The translations under genes were made by a program, and so were the position numbers. A stretch of DNA of 64,000 bases from Sediminimonas sp. (GTDB lineage: Bacteria; Pseudomonadota; Alphaproteobacteria; Rhodobacterales; Rhodobacteraceae), in the NCBI RefSeq assembly GCF_024637375.1, contig NZ_JAGXFK010000036.1:1-64000 (forward strand). Direction: 5' to 3'. Positions 38,921 through 48,067 of the stretch are shown here, piece after piece. The first letter of the stretch is position 1. Each line of letters begins with the position of its first letter. Under the pieces are notes generated by a model. The model saw only the letters and a program-made list of their open reading frames with translations, did no database searches and was not told the DNA's origin.

Positions 38921-39619
38921 GTGAATGTCAGAGAGCAGATATACACGCTCTTCGAGGGGCGCCGGAAAGCGCTCGGTTTCTCGCAAGCCGAGCTTTGCCG
39001 TCGTGCGCTCGGCACGCCCAGCACCTCCGCGATATAAAACATTCGACGAGGCGCATCACCTTCGGTCGAGACAGTCAAGAAGCTGGCCGACGCACTCGAT
39101 CTCGAGTTCTACGTTGGCCCGCCGCGCGAAGAGGGTCACATCTACACCACCGAGATCGCCGGCGAGGAGTTTTCCCCGATCCCGCGCTACGACGCGCAGC
39201 TGGCCGCCGGCGGCGGCGCTTTCAATGGCGAGGGCGACCCGATATCAACCCTCGCCTTCCGGCGCGAATGGCTGGCACGAAGCGGCATCTCGCCCGCCTC
39301 GGCCTGTATTCTGTCGGTTCGCGGCGACAGTATGCGGCCAACCCTGCACGACACCGACCTGGTGATGATCGACACGCGGCGAAAGCAGATCCGAAACCGG
39401 CGCATCTACGCCTTCGTCGATCGGGATGGCGAGGCCCGCGTCAAGCGCCTCGAGGCGATACCGGGGCGCATGATCCTTCTGCTTTCCGACAACCCTGACC
39501 ACGAGACCGAGTTGCGCGAAGGCCCCGACATGGATAGCCTACAGATGCTTGGCGAGGTCGTGTGGTCTGCCCATACCTGGCTGGACCAGGTCCACATAAA
39601 GGTGCCGGAGGCATTATGA
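38921..39619 (+). pseudogene. CI/LexA-type phage repressor interrupted by an in-frame TAA
   Basis: The frame encodes an N-terminal HTH (RRKALGFSQAELCRRALGTP) and an S24-peptidase-like C-terminal domain with catalytic candidates Ser in VRGDSM and Lys in RVKRLE. TAA at 39035-39037 ends translation after 38 codons; the next text NIRRGASPSVETVKKLADAL continues the same domain in frame, so one base (Tyr to stop) breaks it. GTG 38921 is the likely start. An internal ATG (39332) could give only a C-terminal piece without DNA-binding. Confidence 0.85.
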
Positions 39620-40092
39620 ACCGCAACGCTCTACTCGCCCTTGTCGCGGCATCCCTCCCCGCCGGAGCTGACGCGATGGAGAGCGATCTTCTTCACTGCC
39701 TTCAAGGGCACTTCGTGATCTCGGACGTCGAGGTTGATGTTGTGGAGGAAGCGGTCGATGTCACTTTTGGGGTGGCCAACAATCTGAGCTATCCCGTCGG
39801 CGGCGCACATGTGATGATCACTGTCACGCACGCCGATCGGCCCACTCCGATCGCGAGCTGGGGGAGCCAGGCGCTGCTCACCATTCCGGGCGGCCTCCTG
39901 CCTGGCGAGAGTATGACCACCGAGACATACATGTACATCGAGCCCCGAGTGCAGGCCATGATCGAGGACCCCGGCCAGCTGTCCGTTCTTGTTGAGGTCG
40001 AGAGTATAGCGAATGGCGATCTCATAAGCGTGCGCAACGGGCTTTGGGTAAGCAGCTGGACCGAGGGGCCGTCGGGTGACGGCTGCCCGTAA
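39616..40092 (+). CDS. Secreted/periplasmic protein of unknown function (lysogenic cargo)
   Basis: This 158-residue protein has a signal peptide (NRNALLALVAASLPAGADA, cleavage near residue 20) and a beta-rich mature part that resembles an immunoglobulin-like sandwich (VDVTFGVANNLSYPVGGAHV). Two Cys residues may form a disulphide. Its ATG overlaps the repressor stop (ATGA), so it is transcribed with the repressor in the lysogen. Role unknown; such moron genes often change the host surface. Confidence 0.72.
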   Translation: MNRNALLALVAASLPAGADAMESDLLHCLQGHFVISDVEVDVVEEAVDVTFGVANNLSYPVGGAHVMITVTHADRPTPIASWGSQALLTIPGGLLPGESMTTETYMYIEPRVQAMIEDPGQLSVLVEVESIANGDLISVRNGLWVSSWTEGPSGDGCP

Positions 40093-40460
40093 GCTGGCCC
40101 GGTCATAGGCCGTGAGAGCAAAAATCGCTTGCAGGTTATGGTCTGCCCCGCGCTGCGCTTCATGAATATTAAGTCTTTGATGCCACGCCAAAATTCGCCA
40201 AGGTGCAAGCGCCACCGCAACCTGCAAGTCGAGTTGCATGTTTCGCGCCCAGCCCGCGGCCGGAAACACCCGCTTCAACGCCCCTTTTCAGTGCGATTTA
40301 TGGCGCGTTAAACGGCACTTAGCTTGATCGTCCCGCGAGAAGCCCACGACGCCACCGAAGCGATCCACACCGGCCACACATGTCGATTTCCGTGCCTCTC
40401 TGCAATTTCACGCGAGCGCCGCCGCTTCCCGCAGCATCTTTATTAAGGTCCTGTTTTTGC

Positions 40461-40500
40461 GGCCTCATCCGCCTTCATCCGGCCTCACCCGGTCTCTTCC
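40461..40500 (+). repeat. Four degenerate 10-bp tandem repeats near the prophage end
   Basis: Units read GGCCTCATCC, GCCTTCATCC, GGCCTCACCC and GGTCTCTTCC, in phase with a fifth partial unit GGCTTTCTGA that runs into the terminal inverted repeat. The helical period of 10 bp suggests protein binding on one DNA face next to the transposase site. The function is inferred only. Confidence 0.65.
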
Positions 40501-40506
40501 GGCTTT

Positions 40507-40531
40507 CTGAAAGAACAGGTGTCAACGCACA
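40507..40531 (-). repeat. Prophage regulatory-side terminal inverted repeat
   Basis: Read on the minus strand from 40531, it starts TGTGCGTTGACACC and ends CTTTCAG. It shares TGT, TGACAC and TTTCAG in register with the terminus at 1403. Only one full copy is found here, while the opposite end has two sites. Confidence 0.8.
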
Positions 40532-40536
40532 GCCAG
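40532..40536. repeat. 5-bp target-site duplication, right copy (GCCAG)
   Basis: It matches GCCAG at 1398-1402 and directly follows the prophage end. It belongs to the permease codons for GLA, and one copy is enough to restore the uninterrupted frame. Confidence 0.9.
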
Positions 40537-40926
40537 CCCGACGACCAGCGTCGTCGCCAGCGTCGGCAGCGTGACCACCGATGTCAGGTAGCCCACCCCG
40601 CCGCGCAGCACCGCCGCCGCCGAGACCGTGCCCGCGGCCACGATGGCCAGCCCGACCAGCACCGCCAGCGCGCGCGAGTGCAGCCCCCGCTCCACGAACG
40701 CCGCCTCGCCGGCGGCCTCGGGCATGCGGGTGGACAGCTCGGCATAGCTCAGCGCCGAGGGCACCGCGATCAGCCCGGCCAGCACGAACGACAGCGGCGC
40801 CCAGGTGCCGGCCTGCGCGGCCACGGCACCGACCAGCACGTAGATGCCGGCACCCACCATGACGCCGACGCCGTAGGCGGTCAGCAGGCCAAGGCCGATG
40901 CGGCGTTCAAGCCCCGCTTGTGCCAT
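40532..40926 (-). pseudogene. APC-type amino-acid permease, N-terminal fragment (split by prophage)
   Basis: This part codes residues 1-131 with the first helices of an APC permease: LLTAYGVGVMVGAGIYVLVG at about 14-33 and PEAAGEAAFVERG at about 69-81. It then runs into phage DNA and stops at TGA 40522-40524. The ATG (40926) overlaps the last codons of murC by 20 bp. With the fragment at 602-1397 it forms a 396-residue protein. The substrate is unknown. Confidence 0.88.
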
Positions 40927-42331
40927 TGTTTTCCGCCTTTCGCAGGCGTTCGGGTAATTCGTGCGCCCATGTGCTGATGGTGCCGGCGCCCAGGCACACC
41001 ACCATGTCGCCGGGGCGCGCGACCTCGCGCACCAGCGCGGCGAGGTCGTCGCAATTGTCCAGCGCCCGCGCCTGCCGGTGGCCGTGGCGGATCAGCCCGA
41101 CGACCAGGTCGTCGCGGCTGGCACCCTCGACGGGGTCTTCTCCGGCGGCATAGACCGGGGCGATGGCGACCACGTCGGCCTCGTTGAAGGCACCGCAGAA
41201 ATCGTCGAACAGCGAGTGCAGCCGCGAATAGCGGTGCGGCTGGTGCACGGCGATCACTCGGCCCTCGGTCGCCTGCCGGGCGGCGCGCAGCACCGCGGCG
41301 ATTTCCACCGGGTGGTGGCCGTAATCGTCGATGATGGTGACGCCATTCACCTCGCCCACGCGGGTAAAGCGGCGGTTGACGCCACCAAAGCCCGCGAGTG
41401 CGGCGCGGATATCGGCGCGTTTCATGCCCAGTTGACGCGCCACCGCCACCGCGGCCAGCGCGTTCGACACGTTGTGATCGCCCGGCATCGGCAGGGTGCA
41501 GCCCTCGATGCCTGTGTCCTCGGCCTGCAGCACGATATCGAAATGCGCCACGCCGCGGGCGTAGCTCAGGTTCACCGCCCGCACATCGGCCTGGGCGTTG
41601 AACCCGTAGGTGACCACGCGGCGGTCTGTGATCCGGCCCACCAGCGCCTGCACCTCGGCGTGGTCGGTGCAGCATACCGCCATGCCGTAGAAGGGGATGT
41701 TGCCGACGAAATCGTCGAAGCCGCGCCTGAGCGCGTCGAAGTCGCCCCAGTGGTCCATGTGCTCGGGGTCGATATTGGTGACAATGGCGATGGTCGCGGG
41801 CAGGCGGTTGAAGGTGCCGTCGCTCTCGTCGGCCTCGACCACCATCCATTCGCCCTGGCCCATGCGCGCGTTGGAGCCATAGGCGTGGATGATGCCGCCG
41901 TTGACGACCGTCGGGTCGATACCGCCCTTGACCAGCAATTCGGCCACCATGGTGGTGGTGGTGGTCTTGCCGTGGGTCCCGGCCACGGCGATGTTGGACT
42001 TGAGCCGCATCAACTCGGCCAGCATCTCGGCGCGGCGCACCACCGGCAGGCCACGGGTGCGCGCGGCGTCAAGCTCGGGGTTGCCGGGCTTGATCGCCGA
42101 CGAGATCACCACCACCGTGACCCCGTCGAGGTTGCCGGCATCCTGGCCCGTGAAGATGCGCGCGCCCAGGCTCTCCAGGCGCTCGGTCAGCGGCCCGGTT
42201 TTCAGGTCCGAGCCCTGCACGTCGTAGCCCAAGTTCAACAGCACCTCGGCGATACCCGACATGCCGATACCGCCGATACCGACGAAATGGATCGGCCCCA
42301 CATCGGTGGGCAGCTTGGTTGCGGCGTTCAT
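40907..42331 (-). CDS. murC: UDP-N-acetylmuramate--L-alanine ligase
   Basis: This 474-residue cytoplasmic ligase adds L-alanine to UDP-MurNAc in peptidoglycan synthesis. It has the N-terminal Rossmann motif [18 protein letters not shown] loop [10 protein letters not shown] (about 116-125) and Mur-ligase motif [12 protein letters not shown]. Its start overlaps the murG stop and its end overlaps the permease start, so ftsW-murG-murC-permease form one translation-coupled operon. In related genomes murB follows; here the prophage stands 376 bp after murC. Confidence 0.97.
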   Translation of the reverse strand: MNAATKLPTDVGPIHFVGIGGIGMSGIAEVLLNLGYDVQGSDLKTGPLTERLESLGARIFTGQDAGNLDGVTVVVISSAIKPGNPELDAARTRGLPVVRRAEMLAELMRLKSNIAVAGTHGKTTTTTMVAELLVKGGIDPTVVNGGIIHAYGSNARMGQGEWMVVEADESDGTFNRLPATIAIVTNIDPEHMDHWGDFDALRRGFDDFVGNIPFYGMAVCCTDHAEVQALVGRITDRRVVTYGFNAQADVRAVNLSYARGVAHFDIVLQAEDTGIEGCTLPMPGDHNVSNALAAVAVARQLGMKRADIRAALAGFGGVNRRFTRVGEVNGVTIIDDYGHHPVEIAAVLRAARQATEGRVIAVHQPHRYSRLHSLFDDFCGAFNEADVVAIAPVYAAGEDPVEGASRDDLVVGLIRHGHRQARALDNCDDLAALVREVARPGDMVVCLGAGTISTWAHELPERLRKAENNGTSGA

Positions 42332-43431
42332 GTCCTGCCTTTCGCGGCCAGCGTTTCGACCATCTCGACCAGCGCCTCGGTCGCGTGCGGCTTGCCGCAG
42401 CCCATCGCGGCGCGGGCCATTCGCTCGGCCCCTTCGGGGTTGGTCAGTACCGTCTCCAGTTGCGCGGTCAGCACCCCGGCGTCAAGCCGCGCCTGCGGAA
42501 TCAGGATGGCGCCGCCCGCCTCGACCAGGCCACGGGCATTGGCGGTCTGGTGGTCGGCGGTGGCGGCGGCGTAGGGCACCAGAATCGCCGGGCGGCCGAT
42601 CGCGGCGATATCGGCGATGGAGGACGCGCCGGCGCGGCTGACGACAAGCTGTGCCTCGCTCATCCGCCGCGGCACGTCGCGGAAAAAGGGCTGCACCTCG
42701 GCATCGACGCCAGCGTCGCCATAGGCCGCAATCACGCGGTCCTGGTCTTCGGCACGGGCCTGGTGGCTGACCCGAAGGTTGCGCCTGAGCCCTTCGGACA
42801 GGCCGGCCACCGCCTCGGGCACCACGTCGCTGAGGATGCGCGCACCCTGGCTGCCGCCCATCACCAGCAGGCTCATCGGGTAATCACCGGGCGGGATATA
42901 GGGCGCGCCGGCGCGGTCCCTGACCGCCGCGCGCACCGGGTTGCCGGTGGCGGTGCCCGCGACCCCCTTGGGCAACTCGGTGGGCCAGGTGCCGCAAGCC
43001 ACGGCATCGACGCGGCACGCGAACAGGCGGTTGACGCGCCCCAACACGCCGTTCTGTTCATGGATCATGCGCGGTCGGCGCAGCAGCATCGCCGCCGCCA
43101 GCGCCGGGATCGACGGGTAGCCGCCGAAGCCCACCACCACGTCGGGGCGCGCGCGCCACATGCGCCAGGTCGCCGCCAGCACGCCGCCCAACACCCGCGG
43201 CGCCACCAGCGCCCGCGCCAGCACACCGCCGCGCGCGAAGGTGGCGCTGGAGACCTGCTCGATCTCGACGGAATGGGGGAAGCCGCCCACGTAGCGCGCG
43301 CCGCGCGCATCGGTGCTCAGCCGCACACGCCATCCGCGGCGCAGCATCGCCTCGGCCAGCGCCTGGGCGGGAAACATGTGCCCGCCGGTGCCACCCGCCG
43401 CGATCACCAGCAATGGCGCCGTCCCGGTCAT
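42328..43431 (-). CDS. murG: UDP-GlcNAc--undecaprenyl-PP-MurNAc-pentapeptide transferase
   Basis: This 367-residue glycosyltransferase makes lipid II from lipid I on the inner membrane face. It has the N-terminal G-loop [19 protein letters not shown] and the second G-loop [16 protein letters not shown] overlaps join it with ftsW and murC. Length is normal for the family. Confidence 0.97.
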   Translation of the reverse strand: MTGTAPLLVIAAGGTGGHMFPAQALAEAMLRRGWRVRLSTDARGARYVGGFPHSVEIEQVSSATFARGGVLARALVAPRVLGGVLAATWRMWRARPDVVVGFGGYPSIPALAAAMLLRRPRMIHEQNGVLGRVNRLFACRVDAVACGTWPTELPKGVAGTATGNPVRAAVRDRAGAPYIPPGDYPMSLLVMGGSQGARILSDVVPEAVAGLSEGLRRNLRVSHQARAEDQDRVIAAYGDAGVDAEVQPFFRDVPRRMSEAQLVVSRAGASSIADIAAIGRPAILVPYAAATADHQTANARGLVEAGGAILIPQARLDAGVLTAQLETVLTNPEGAERMARAAMGCGKPHATEALVEMVETLAAKGRT

Positions 43432-44594
43432 CTGAACCGCCCCCGCAGGATATCGCCGATCTCGCCCTGCGGCCGCGCGCGGGTGAACGCCAGCAGCATT
43501 CCCATGGCGATACCGGCGGCGATCAGCGACGATCCTCCGTAGCTCACGAACGGCAGCGTCATGCCCTTGGCCGGCAACAGCCGCACCGCGACGCTCATGT
43601 TGATGAAGGCCTGCACCCCGAACACCGCCGCCAGGCCGGTGCCGGCCAGGCGGATGAACGGGTCACGCTCGCGCATCAGCCGCACCAGCGAGCGCAGCAC
43701 GATGGTGCCATAAAGCGCGATGATCGCCAGCACCAGGATAACGCCATATTCCTCGGCCGCCACGGCGATGATAAAATCGGTATGGGCATCGGGAAGCGAC
43801 CATTTCACCTCGCCCTCGCCGACGCCGACGCCCAGGAACCCGCCCTCGCGGATGGCGTTGGTGGCGTATCCAAGCTGCGTTGTCGGGTCCAGGTCGGGGC
43901 TGAGAAAGCCGTCGATGCGGCGGGCGAAATGTTCGGACTGGTTATAGGCCACCGTGCCGGCCAGCACGGTCAGCCCCCCGATTCCGACCAGAAGCAAAAC
44001 CGGGGCACCGGCGACGAAATACATCACGCCCCAGCCGAACAGGACCAACAGCGCCTGCCCGAAATCGGGCTGCATCGCCAGAAGCCCCGCGATGACCGTG
44101 GCCAGCAGAAACGACAGGCCCCGCCCCGGCGGGCCGTTCAGGTCCTGCGCGGCGGCCATGAGCCACGCCACCACCACCACGAAGCCCGGCTTGAGAAACT
44201 CGGAAGGCTGGAAACTGCCGAATCCCAGCGAATACCAGCGCACGGCGCCCTTGCCGAAATCGGTGCCGAAAAACGGCAGCCCTATCATTGCCGCCAGCGC
44301 GCAGAAGAACCCGATCACCGCCAGCCGGCGTACCAGTACCGGCCGCATCATCGACACCGTCAGCATGGCGATCAGCGCCAGCGCGCCAAACAGGGCCTGC
44401 CGCTGGACATAGTGGAAAGGATCGAACCCGTTGCGCTCGGCCAGCGGGGGCGATGCGGCAAACCCCAAAAGCAGCCCGATCGCGAACAGAATAAGAACGC
44501 ACGACACCGACCACTTGTCGATGGTGCGCCACCACTTGGGCAATACCGGCTCGCCTTCGCGCACCGGTGCCGTGCCATAGACCATTTCCGTCAT
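43428..44594 (-). CDS. ftsW: SEDS cell-division protein FtsW (lipid II polymerase)
   Basis: This 388-residue multi-pass membrane protein has about ten predicted helices and the SEDS signature [19 protein letters not shown] near its end. It polymerises lipid II at the septum with FtsI. It is first in the visible ftsW-murG-murC operon; 147 bp separate it from the peroxiredoxin gene and could hold its promoter. murD, often adjacent, is 14 kb away. Confidence 0.95.
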   Translation of the reverse strand: MTEMVYGTAPVREGEPVLPKWWRTIDKWSVSCVLILFAIGLLLGFAASPPLAERNGFDPFHYVQRQALFGALALIAMLTVSMMRPVLVRRLAVIGFFCALAAMIGLPFFGTDFGKGAVRWYSLGFGSFQPSEFLKPGFVVVVAWLMAAAQDLNGPPGRGLSFLLATVIAGLLAMQPDFGQALLVLFGWGVMYFVAGAPVLLLVGIGGLTVLAGTVAYNQSEHFARRIDGFLSPDLDPTTQLGYATNAIREGGFLGVGVGEGEVKWSLPDAHTDFIIAVAAEEYGVILVLAIIALYGTIVLRSLVRLMRERDPFIRLAGTGLAAVFGVQAFINMSVAVRLLPAKGMTLPFVSYGGSSLIAAGIAMGMLLAFTRARPQGEIGDILRGRFR

Positions 44595-44741
44595 GGAAAA
44601 CCGCCGCTCGCTGCCTCATTCGCCGCCCCTTTGCGGGGTCTGGCAGCAATCGTATCACGGCTCTTCATGCTTGGGAAGGCATGGCCTCCCGCCGCGTGGG
44701 CGCGAGGCCGGGGCAACGCCGGCAGGCGCGCGCGCGCGATC

Positions 44742-45269
44742 TCAGGCGGCGTGGGTGCCGCGAATGGGGTAATCCTTGGCGCGGATGAAGGCCAGCCCGC
44801 CGGCCAGCCCCTCCAGCTCGGGGCGCGCGAAGGGCGCGTTGGAGATATCCACAAGGTGCAGCGCACCCTCGCTATTGATGACAAACACGCCGGGCTCGGG
44901 GAACGGGCGGTCGGTTTCCTCGGCCGAGCGCGGGTCCGAGACATAGAGCCCCAGTTCGTGCATCTGCGCGACGCTCAACCCGTAGCCCACCGGCACGGTC
45001 AGGCCCAGGTCCTGCGCGAAGTCGCGGGCCTTATCCTCGGGATCGCCCGAAACCGCCACCACATCGATACCGGCCTCGTGGAACTTGTCCTGAAGGCTCT
45101 CCAGCGTTGTCAAATACTTGCGGCAGATCGGGCAGTGCTTGCCGCGGTAGACGACGACCAGTTGCCAGTCGAAGCCCTCGCGCGGCGTGCCCAGTTTCAT
45201 CTCGCCGCCCGCAAGGGACGCCACGGTCTGTTTGGGAAATTGCTGCCCCGATTGAAGTTTGCGGCTCAT
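44742..45269 (-). CDS. Peroxiredoxin-like AhpC/TSA family protein
   Basis: This 175-residue thioredoxin-fold protein has the motif RGKHCPICRKYLTTL with Cys46 and Cys49, so a CxxC redox centre in place of the usual single peroxidatic Cys. It is predicted to reduce peroxides or act as a thiol reductase in the cytoplasm. AAGGAG precedes ATG 45269. It reads toward ftsW on the same strand but is separated by 147 bp. Confidence 0.85.
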   Translation of the reverse strand: MSRKLQSGQQFPKQTVASLAGGEMKLGTPREGFDWQLVVVYRGKHCPICRKYLTTLESLQDKFHEAGIDVVAVSGDPEDKARDFAQDLGLTVPVGYGLSVAQMHELGLYVSDPRSAEETDRPFPEPGVFVINSEGALHLVDISNAPFARPELEGLAGGLAFIRAKDYPIRGTHAA

Positions 45270-45433
45270 CGTGCGCTCCTTTCGTTTCATGTCGTCTCGT
45301 GTTGCGCGACACCTGCGCCCTTGGCCGGCATGCCGCAACAGCGCCCACGTCGGTGTCACCGGCTTGTGATCGCGCGTGCGCGCGGCCACGCCGCCCCCTT
45401 GCCAAGGCGCCCGGCCTGCGGCACAGGGCACCC

Positions 45434-46639
45434 ATGAGCGCAACGCCGGACCATGACACGCTGATACTGGGCGCCGGTGCCGCGGGGCTGATGTGCGCGG
45501 CCCATGCCGGCGGTCGGACACTGGTAATCGAGCACGCCCGCGCCCCGGCTGAGAAGATCCGCATTTCCGGCGGCGGGCGATGCAATTTCACCAACCTGCA
45601 TACCGGGCCGGAAAACTTTCTCGGCGCCAACCCGCATTTTCCCAAGTCGGCGCTCAGTCGCTACACGCAGTGGGATTTCATCGACCTGATCGACCGCCAC
45701 GACATCGCCTGGCACGAGAAGACGCTGGGCCAGCTTTTCTGCGACGGCTCGGCACGGCAGGTCGTGGCGATGCTGATGGACGAGGCCGCCCGCGCCGGGG
45801 CCGAGGTGGCGCTGCGCACCCGGCTGGTGGAACTGGACAAGGACGCGCGCGGTTTCACCGCCACCCTGGAGACCGACGGCACCCGCCGCCACGTCACGGC
45901 GCGCAACCTGGTGGTGGCGACCGGGGGCAAGTCGATCCCCGCGATGGGGGCCACCGCGATGGCCTACGACATCGCCCGCCGGTTCGGCCACGCGGTGACC
46001 GAGACCCGCCCTGCGCTGGTGCCGCTGACATTCCCAGATGGTCGCTTCAAGCCGCTGGCGGGGGTGTCGCTGCCGGTGCGCGCCAGCGCCGGTGGCGCGG
46101 CCTTCGACGAGGCGATGCTGTTCACCCATCGCGGGCTGTCGGGGCCGGCGATCCTGCAAGCCTCGTCCTACTGGCGCGAGGGCCAGCCGCTGACGCTGGA
46201 CCTGGTGCCGGGCGTGGATGTCTTCGACTGGCTGCGCACGGAACGACACCGCGCCGGGCGGCGCAAGCTGGCGACGGTGCTGGGGCAGATTCTGCCGGCA
46301 CGGCTGGCGGCGTGGCTGGAGGCGGAGCTTTCCCTGCACGGCAACCTCGCCGACCAGAACGACATGGCCCTGCGCGACCTGGCTACGCGGCTTTCCCGCT
46401 GGCACCTGACGCCCTCGGGCACCGAAGGCTACCGCACCGCCGAGGTCACGCTGGGCGGTGTCGACACCGGCGCCCTGTCGTCGAAGACGATGGAATCGCG
46501 CCTCGTGCCGGGGCTCTTTTTCATCGGCGAAGCGGTCGATGTCACCGGGTGGCTGGGCGGTTACAACTTCCAGTGGGCGTGGTCCTCGGGCGCCGCCACC
46601 GGCCGCGCCGTCGCCGCTGCCCGTGCCGCGCAAATCTGA
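45434..46639 (+). CDS. HI0933/YhiN-type flavoprotein oxidoreductase
   Basis: This 401-residue FAD protein has the dinucleotide motif LILGAGAAGLMCA at the N-terminus, the family motif ISGGGRCNFTN (about 46-56) and the end GWLGGYNFQWAWSSG that closes the FAD site. The exact substrate of this family is unknown. I chose ATG 45434; upstream frame is antisense to the peroxiredoxin gene. It is divergent from it. Confidence 0.9.
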   Translation: MSATPDHDTLILGAGAAGLMCAAHAGGRTLVIEHARAPAEKIRISGGGRCNFTNLHTGPENFLGANPHFPKSALSRYTQWDFIDLIDRHDIAWHEKTLGQLFCDGSARQVVAMLMDEAARAGAEVALRTRLVELDKDARGFTATLETDGTRRHVTARNLVVATGGKSIPAMGATAMAYDIARRFGHAVTETRPALVPLTFPDGRFKPLAGVSLPVRASAGGAAFDEAMLFTHRGLSGPAILQASSYWREGQPLTLDLVPGVDVFDWLRTERHRAGRRKLATVLGQILPARLAAWLEAELSLHGNLADQNDMALRDLATRLSRWHLTPSGTEGYRTAEVTLGGVDTGALSSKTMESRLVPGLFFIGEAVDVTGWLGGYNFQWAWSSGAATGRAVAAARAAQI

Positions 46640-46652
46640 ACGCGCCGCCCAC

Positions 46653-48053
46653 TCAGACCAGCCCGGGCAGCCACAGCACGATCATCGGGAAAGAGACCAG
46701 CAACCCGATGGTGATGCCGTCGGCGATGAAAAAGGGCATCACGCCACGGAACACGTCCTGCACGCTCAGATCGGGCCGCACGCCCGCGACCACGAAACAG
46801 TTCAGCCCGATGGGTGGCGTGATCAGGCAGAACTCGGCCATCTTGACCACCAGAATGCCGAACCAGATCGCGCACATCGGCCCCGACATGCCGAAAGTGC
46901 TGTCGGCCGCGGAAACGAACTCGCCGCCGTTCAATGCCATCACGGCGGGGTAGACCACCGGCAGGGTCAGCAGCAACATCCCGATCGCGTCCATGAACAT
47001 GCCCAGCACCGCGTAGGCCAGCAAAATGCACACCAGGATCAGCATCGGCGACACGGAAAGTGACGTGATCCAGTCGGCAAAGGCCGAGGGCAGGTCGGCA
47101 AAGCCCAGGAACCGCACGTAGATCAGCACCCCCCAGATGATGGTGAAGATCATCACGCTCAGCTTGGCGGTTTCCAGCAACGCATCCTTCAACTCGGGCC
47201 AGCGCATGCCGCGGTAAAGCGCCATCACGAACACCACGAAAGCGCCGATGGCGCCGCCCTCGGTCGGCGTGCCCCAGGCATCGCCGCCGAACGGGTTGTA
47301 GACGAAAAAGATGATGGTCACGACGACGAACAGGATCGGCAGCGCCGGCGGTAGCGAAACCAGCCGCTCGCGCCAGGTAAACCCGCTCACCGGCGGGCCG
47401 AACCCCTTGATCGTCAGCGCCATGCCGATGATCAGCGCCGCATAGACCAGCGCCGAGAATGCGCCGGGGATGAACCCCGCCAGCAGCAGCTTGCCGACGT
47501 CCTGCTCGACGATGATGGCGTAGATCACCAGGATCGCCGAGGGCGGGATCAATGAGGCCAGCGTGCCCCCCGCCGCCACCACCCCGGCCGCGAACCGCTT
47601 GTCGTAGCCGATCTTGAGCATTTCCGGGATGGCGATGCGCGCGAACACCGCCGCGGTGGCTACGCTTGCCCCCGACACGGCGGCAAAGCCGGCGGTGGCA
47701 AAGACGGTGGAAACCGCCAGCCCGCCGGGCACCCAGGCGATCCAGCGTTTGGCGGCCTCGAACAGCGCCTTGGTCAGCCCCGCGTAGTAGGCCAGGTATC
47801 CGATCAGGATAAAGGTGGGGATGAGGCTCAGCGCCTGGCTTGAAACCTTGGAATGCGGCACCTGCCCGGCGGTCTTGGCCGCCACCGTCAGCGCCCAGCC
47901 GAATTCGCCGGCGTCGTAGCCCTTCTTCGACCAGAATATCCAGATCAGCCCGACCATGCCGGCCAGCGCCGCGGCAAAGGCCACGCGCATGCCCAGTACC
48001 ACCAGGACCAGCAGCCCGCCGGTGACGGCCAGGCCGATATCAATGGGGTCCAT
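46653..48053 (-). CDS. dctM: TRAP transporter large permease (DctM type)
   Basis: This 466-residue membrane protein has about 12 helices and DctM family text (TVFATAGFAAVSGASVATAA and LASLIPPSAILVIYAI). It forms the sodium-driven channel of a TRAP transporter with the small subunit upstream and the binding protein. It is convergent with the flavoprotein gene and is followed by only 13 bp. Confidence 0.95.
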   Translation of the reverse strand: MDPIDIGLAVTGGLLVLVVLGMRVAFAAALAGMVGLIWIFWSKKGYDAGEFGWALTVAAKTAGQVPHSKVSSQALSLIPTFILIGYLAYYAGLTKALFEAAKRWIAWVPGGLAVSTVFATAGFAAVSGASVATAAVFARIAIPEMLKIGYDKRFAAGVVAAGGTLASLIPPSAILVIYAIIVEQDVGKLLLAGFIPGAFSALVYAALIIGMALTIKGFGPPVSGFTWRERLVSLPPALPILFVVVTIIFFVYNPFGGDAWGTPTEGGAIGAFVVFVMALYRGMRWPELKDALLETAKLSVMIFTIIWGVLIYVRFLGFADLPSAFADWITSLSVSPMLILVCILLAYAVLGMFMDAIGMLLLTLPVVYPAVMALNGGEFVSAADSTFGMSGPMCAIWFGILVVKMAEFCLITPPIGLNCFVVAGVRPDLSVQDVFRGVMPFFIADGITIGLLVSFPMIVLWLPGLV

Positions 48054-48067
48054 GCCGGCGCCCTCCG

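Larger units (their letters stand above)
1403..40531 (-). mobile_element. Mu-like transposable prophage with P2-like tail and diversity-generating retroelement (39,129 bp)
   Basis: The termini are inverted: TGT...TGACAC...TTTCAG reads inward from 1403 on the plus strand and from 40531 on the minus strand, flanked by GCCAG duplications. Gene order follows Mu (repressor, Ner-like, A, B, GemA, Mor, lysis, packaging, head, tail) and reads leftward. The tail genes are of P2 type. All core modules for transposition, packaging, head, tail and lysis are present. The visible defects are a nonsense codon in the repressor and an out-of-frame methyltransferase. It carries one RT, one TR and two VRs of a DGR. 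Confidence 0.95.
40093..40531. other. Gene-free regulatory-side prophage end (about 440 bp)
   Basis: No credible gene is seen. It holds a lower-GC stretch, four tandem 10-bp repeats (40461-40500) and the terminus TGTGCGTTGACACC (40531 inward). In Mu the left end has three transposase sites and an enhancer within about 1 kb; further sites here are not obvious. A transcription terminator for the repressor-cargo operon is not clear. Confidence 0.6.

Noticed and set aside
39631..40278. A minus-strand frame of 215 codons opposite the secreted protein
   Set aside because: It lacks a ribosome-binding site and family text. The plus-strand frame has a signal peptide and ATGA coupling.
1403..40531. 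CRISPR array or tRNA attachment site
   Set aside because: No regularly spaced repeats were found, and the ends lie in a protein gene with a 5-bp duplication, which means transposition and not site-specific integration.
45356..46633. A minus-strand frame of 425 codons
   Set aside because: It is antisense to the HI0933-type flavoprotein, which has clear FAD motifs.
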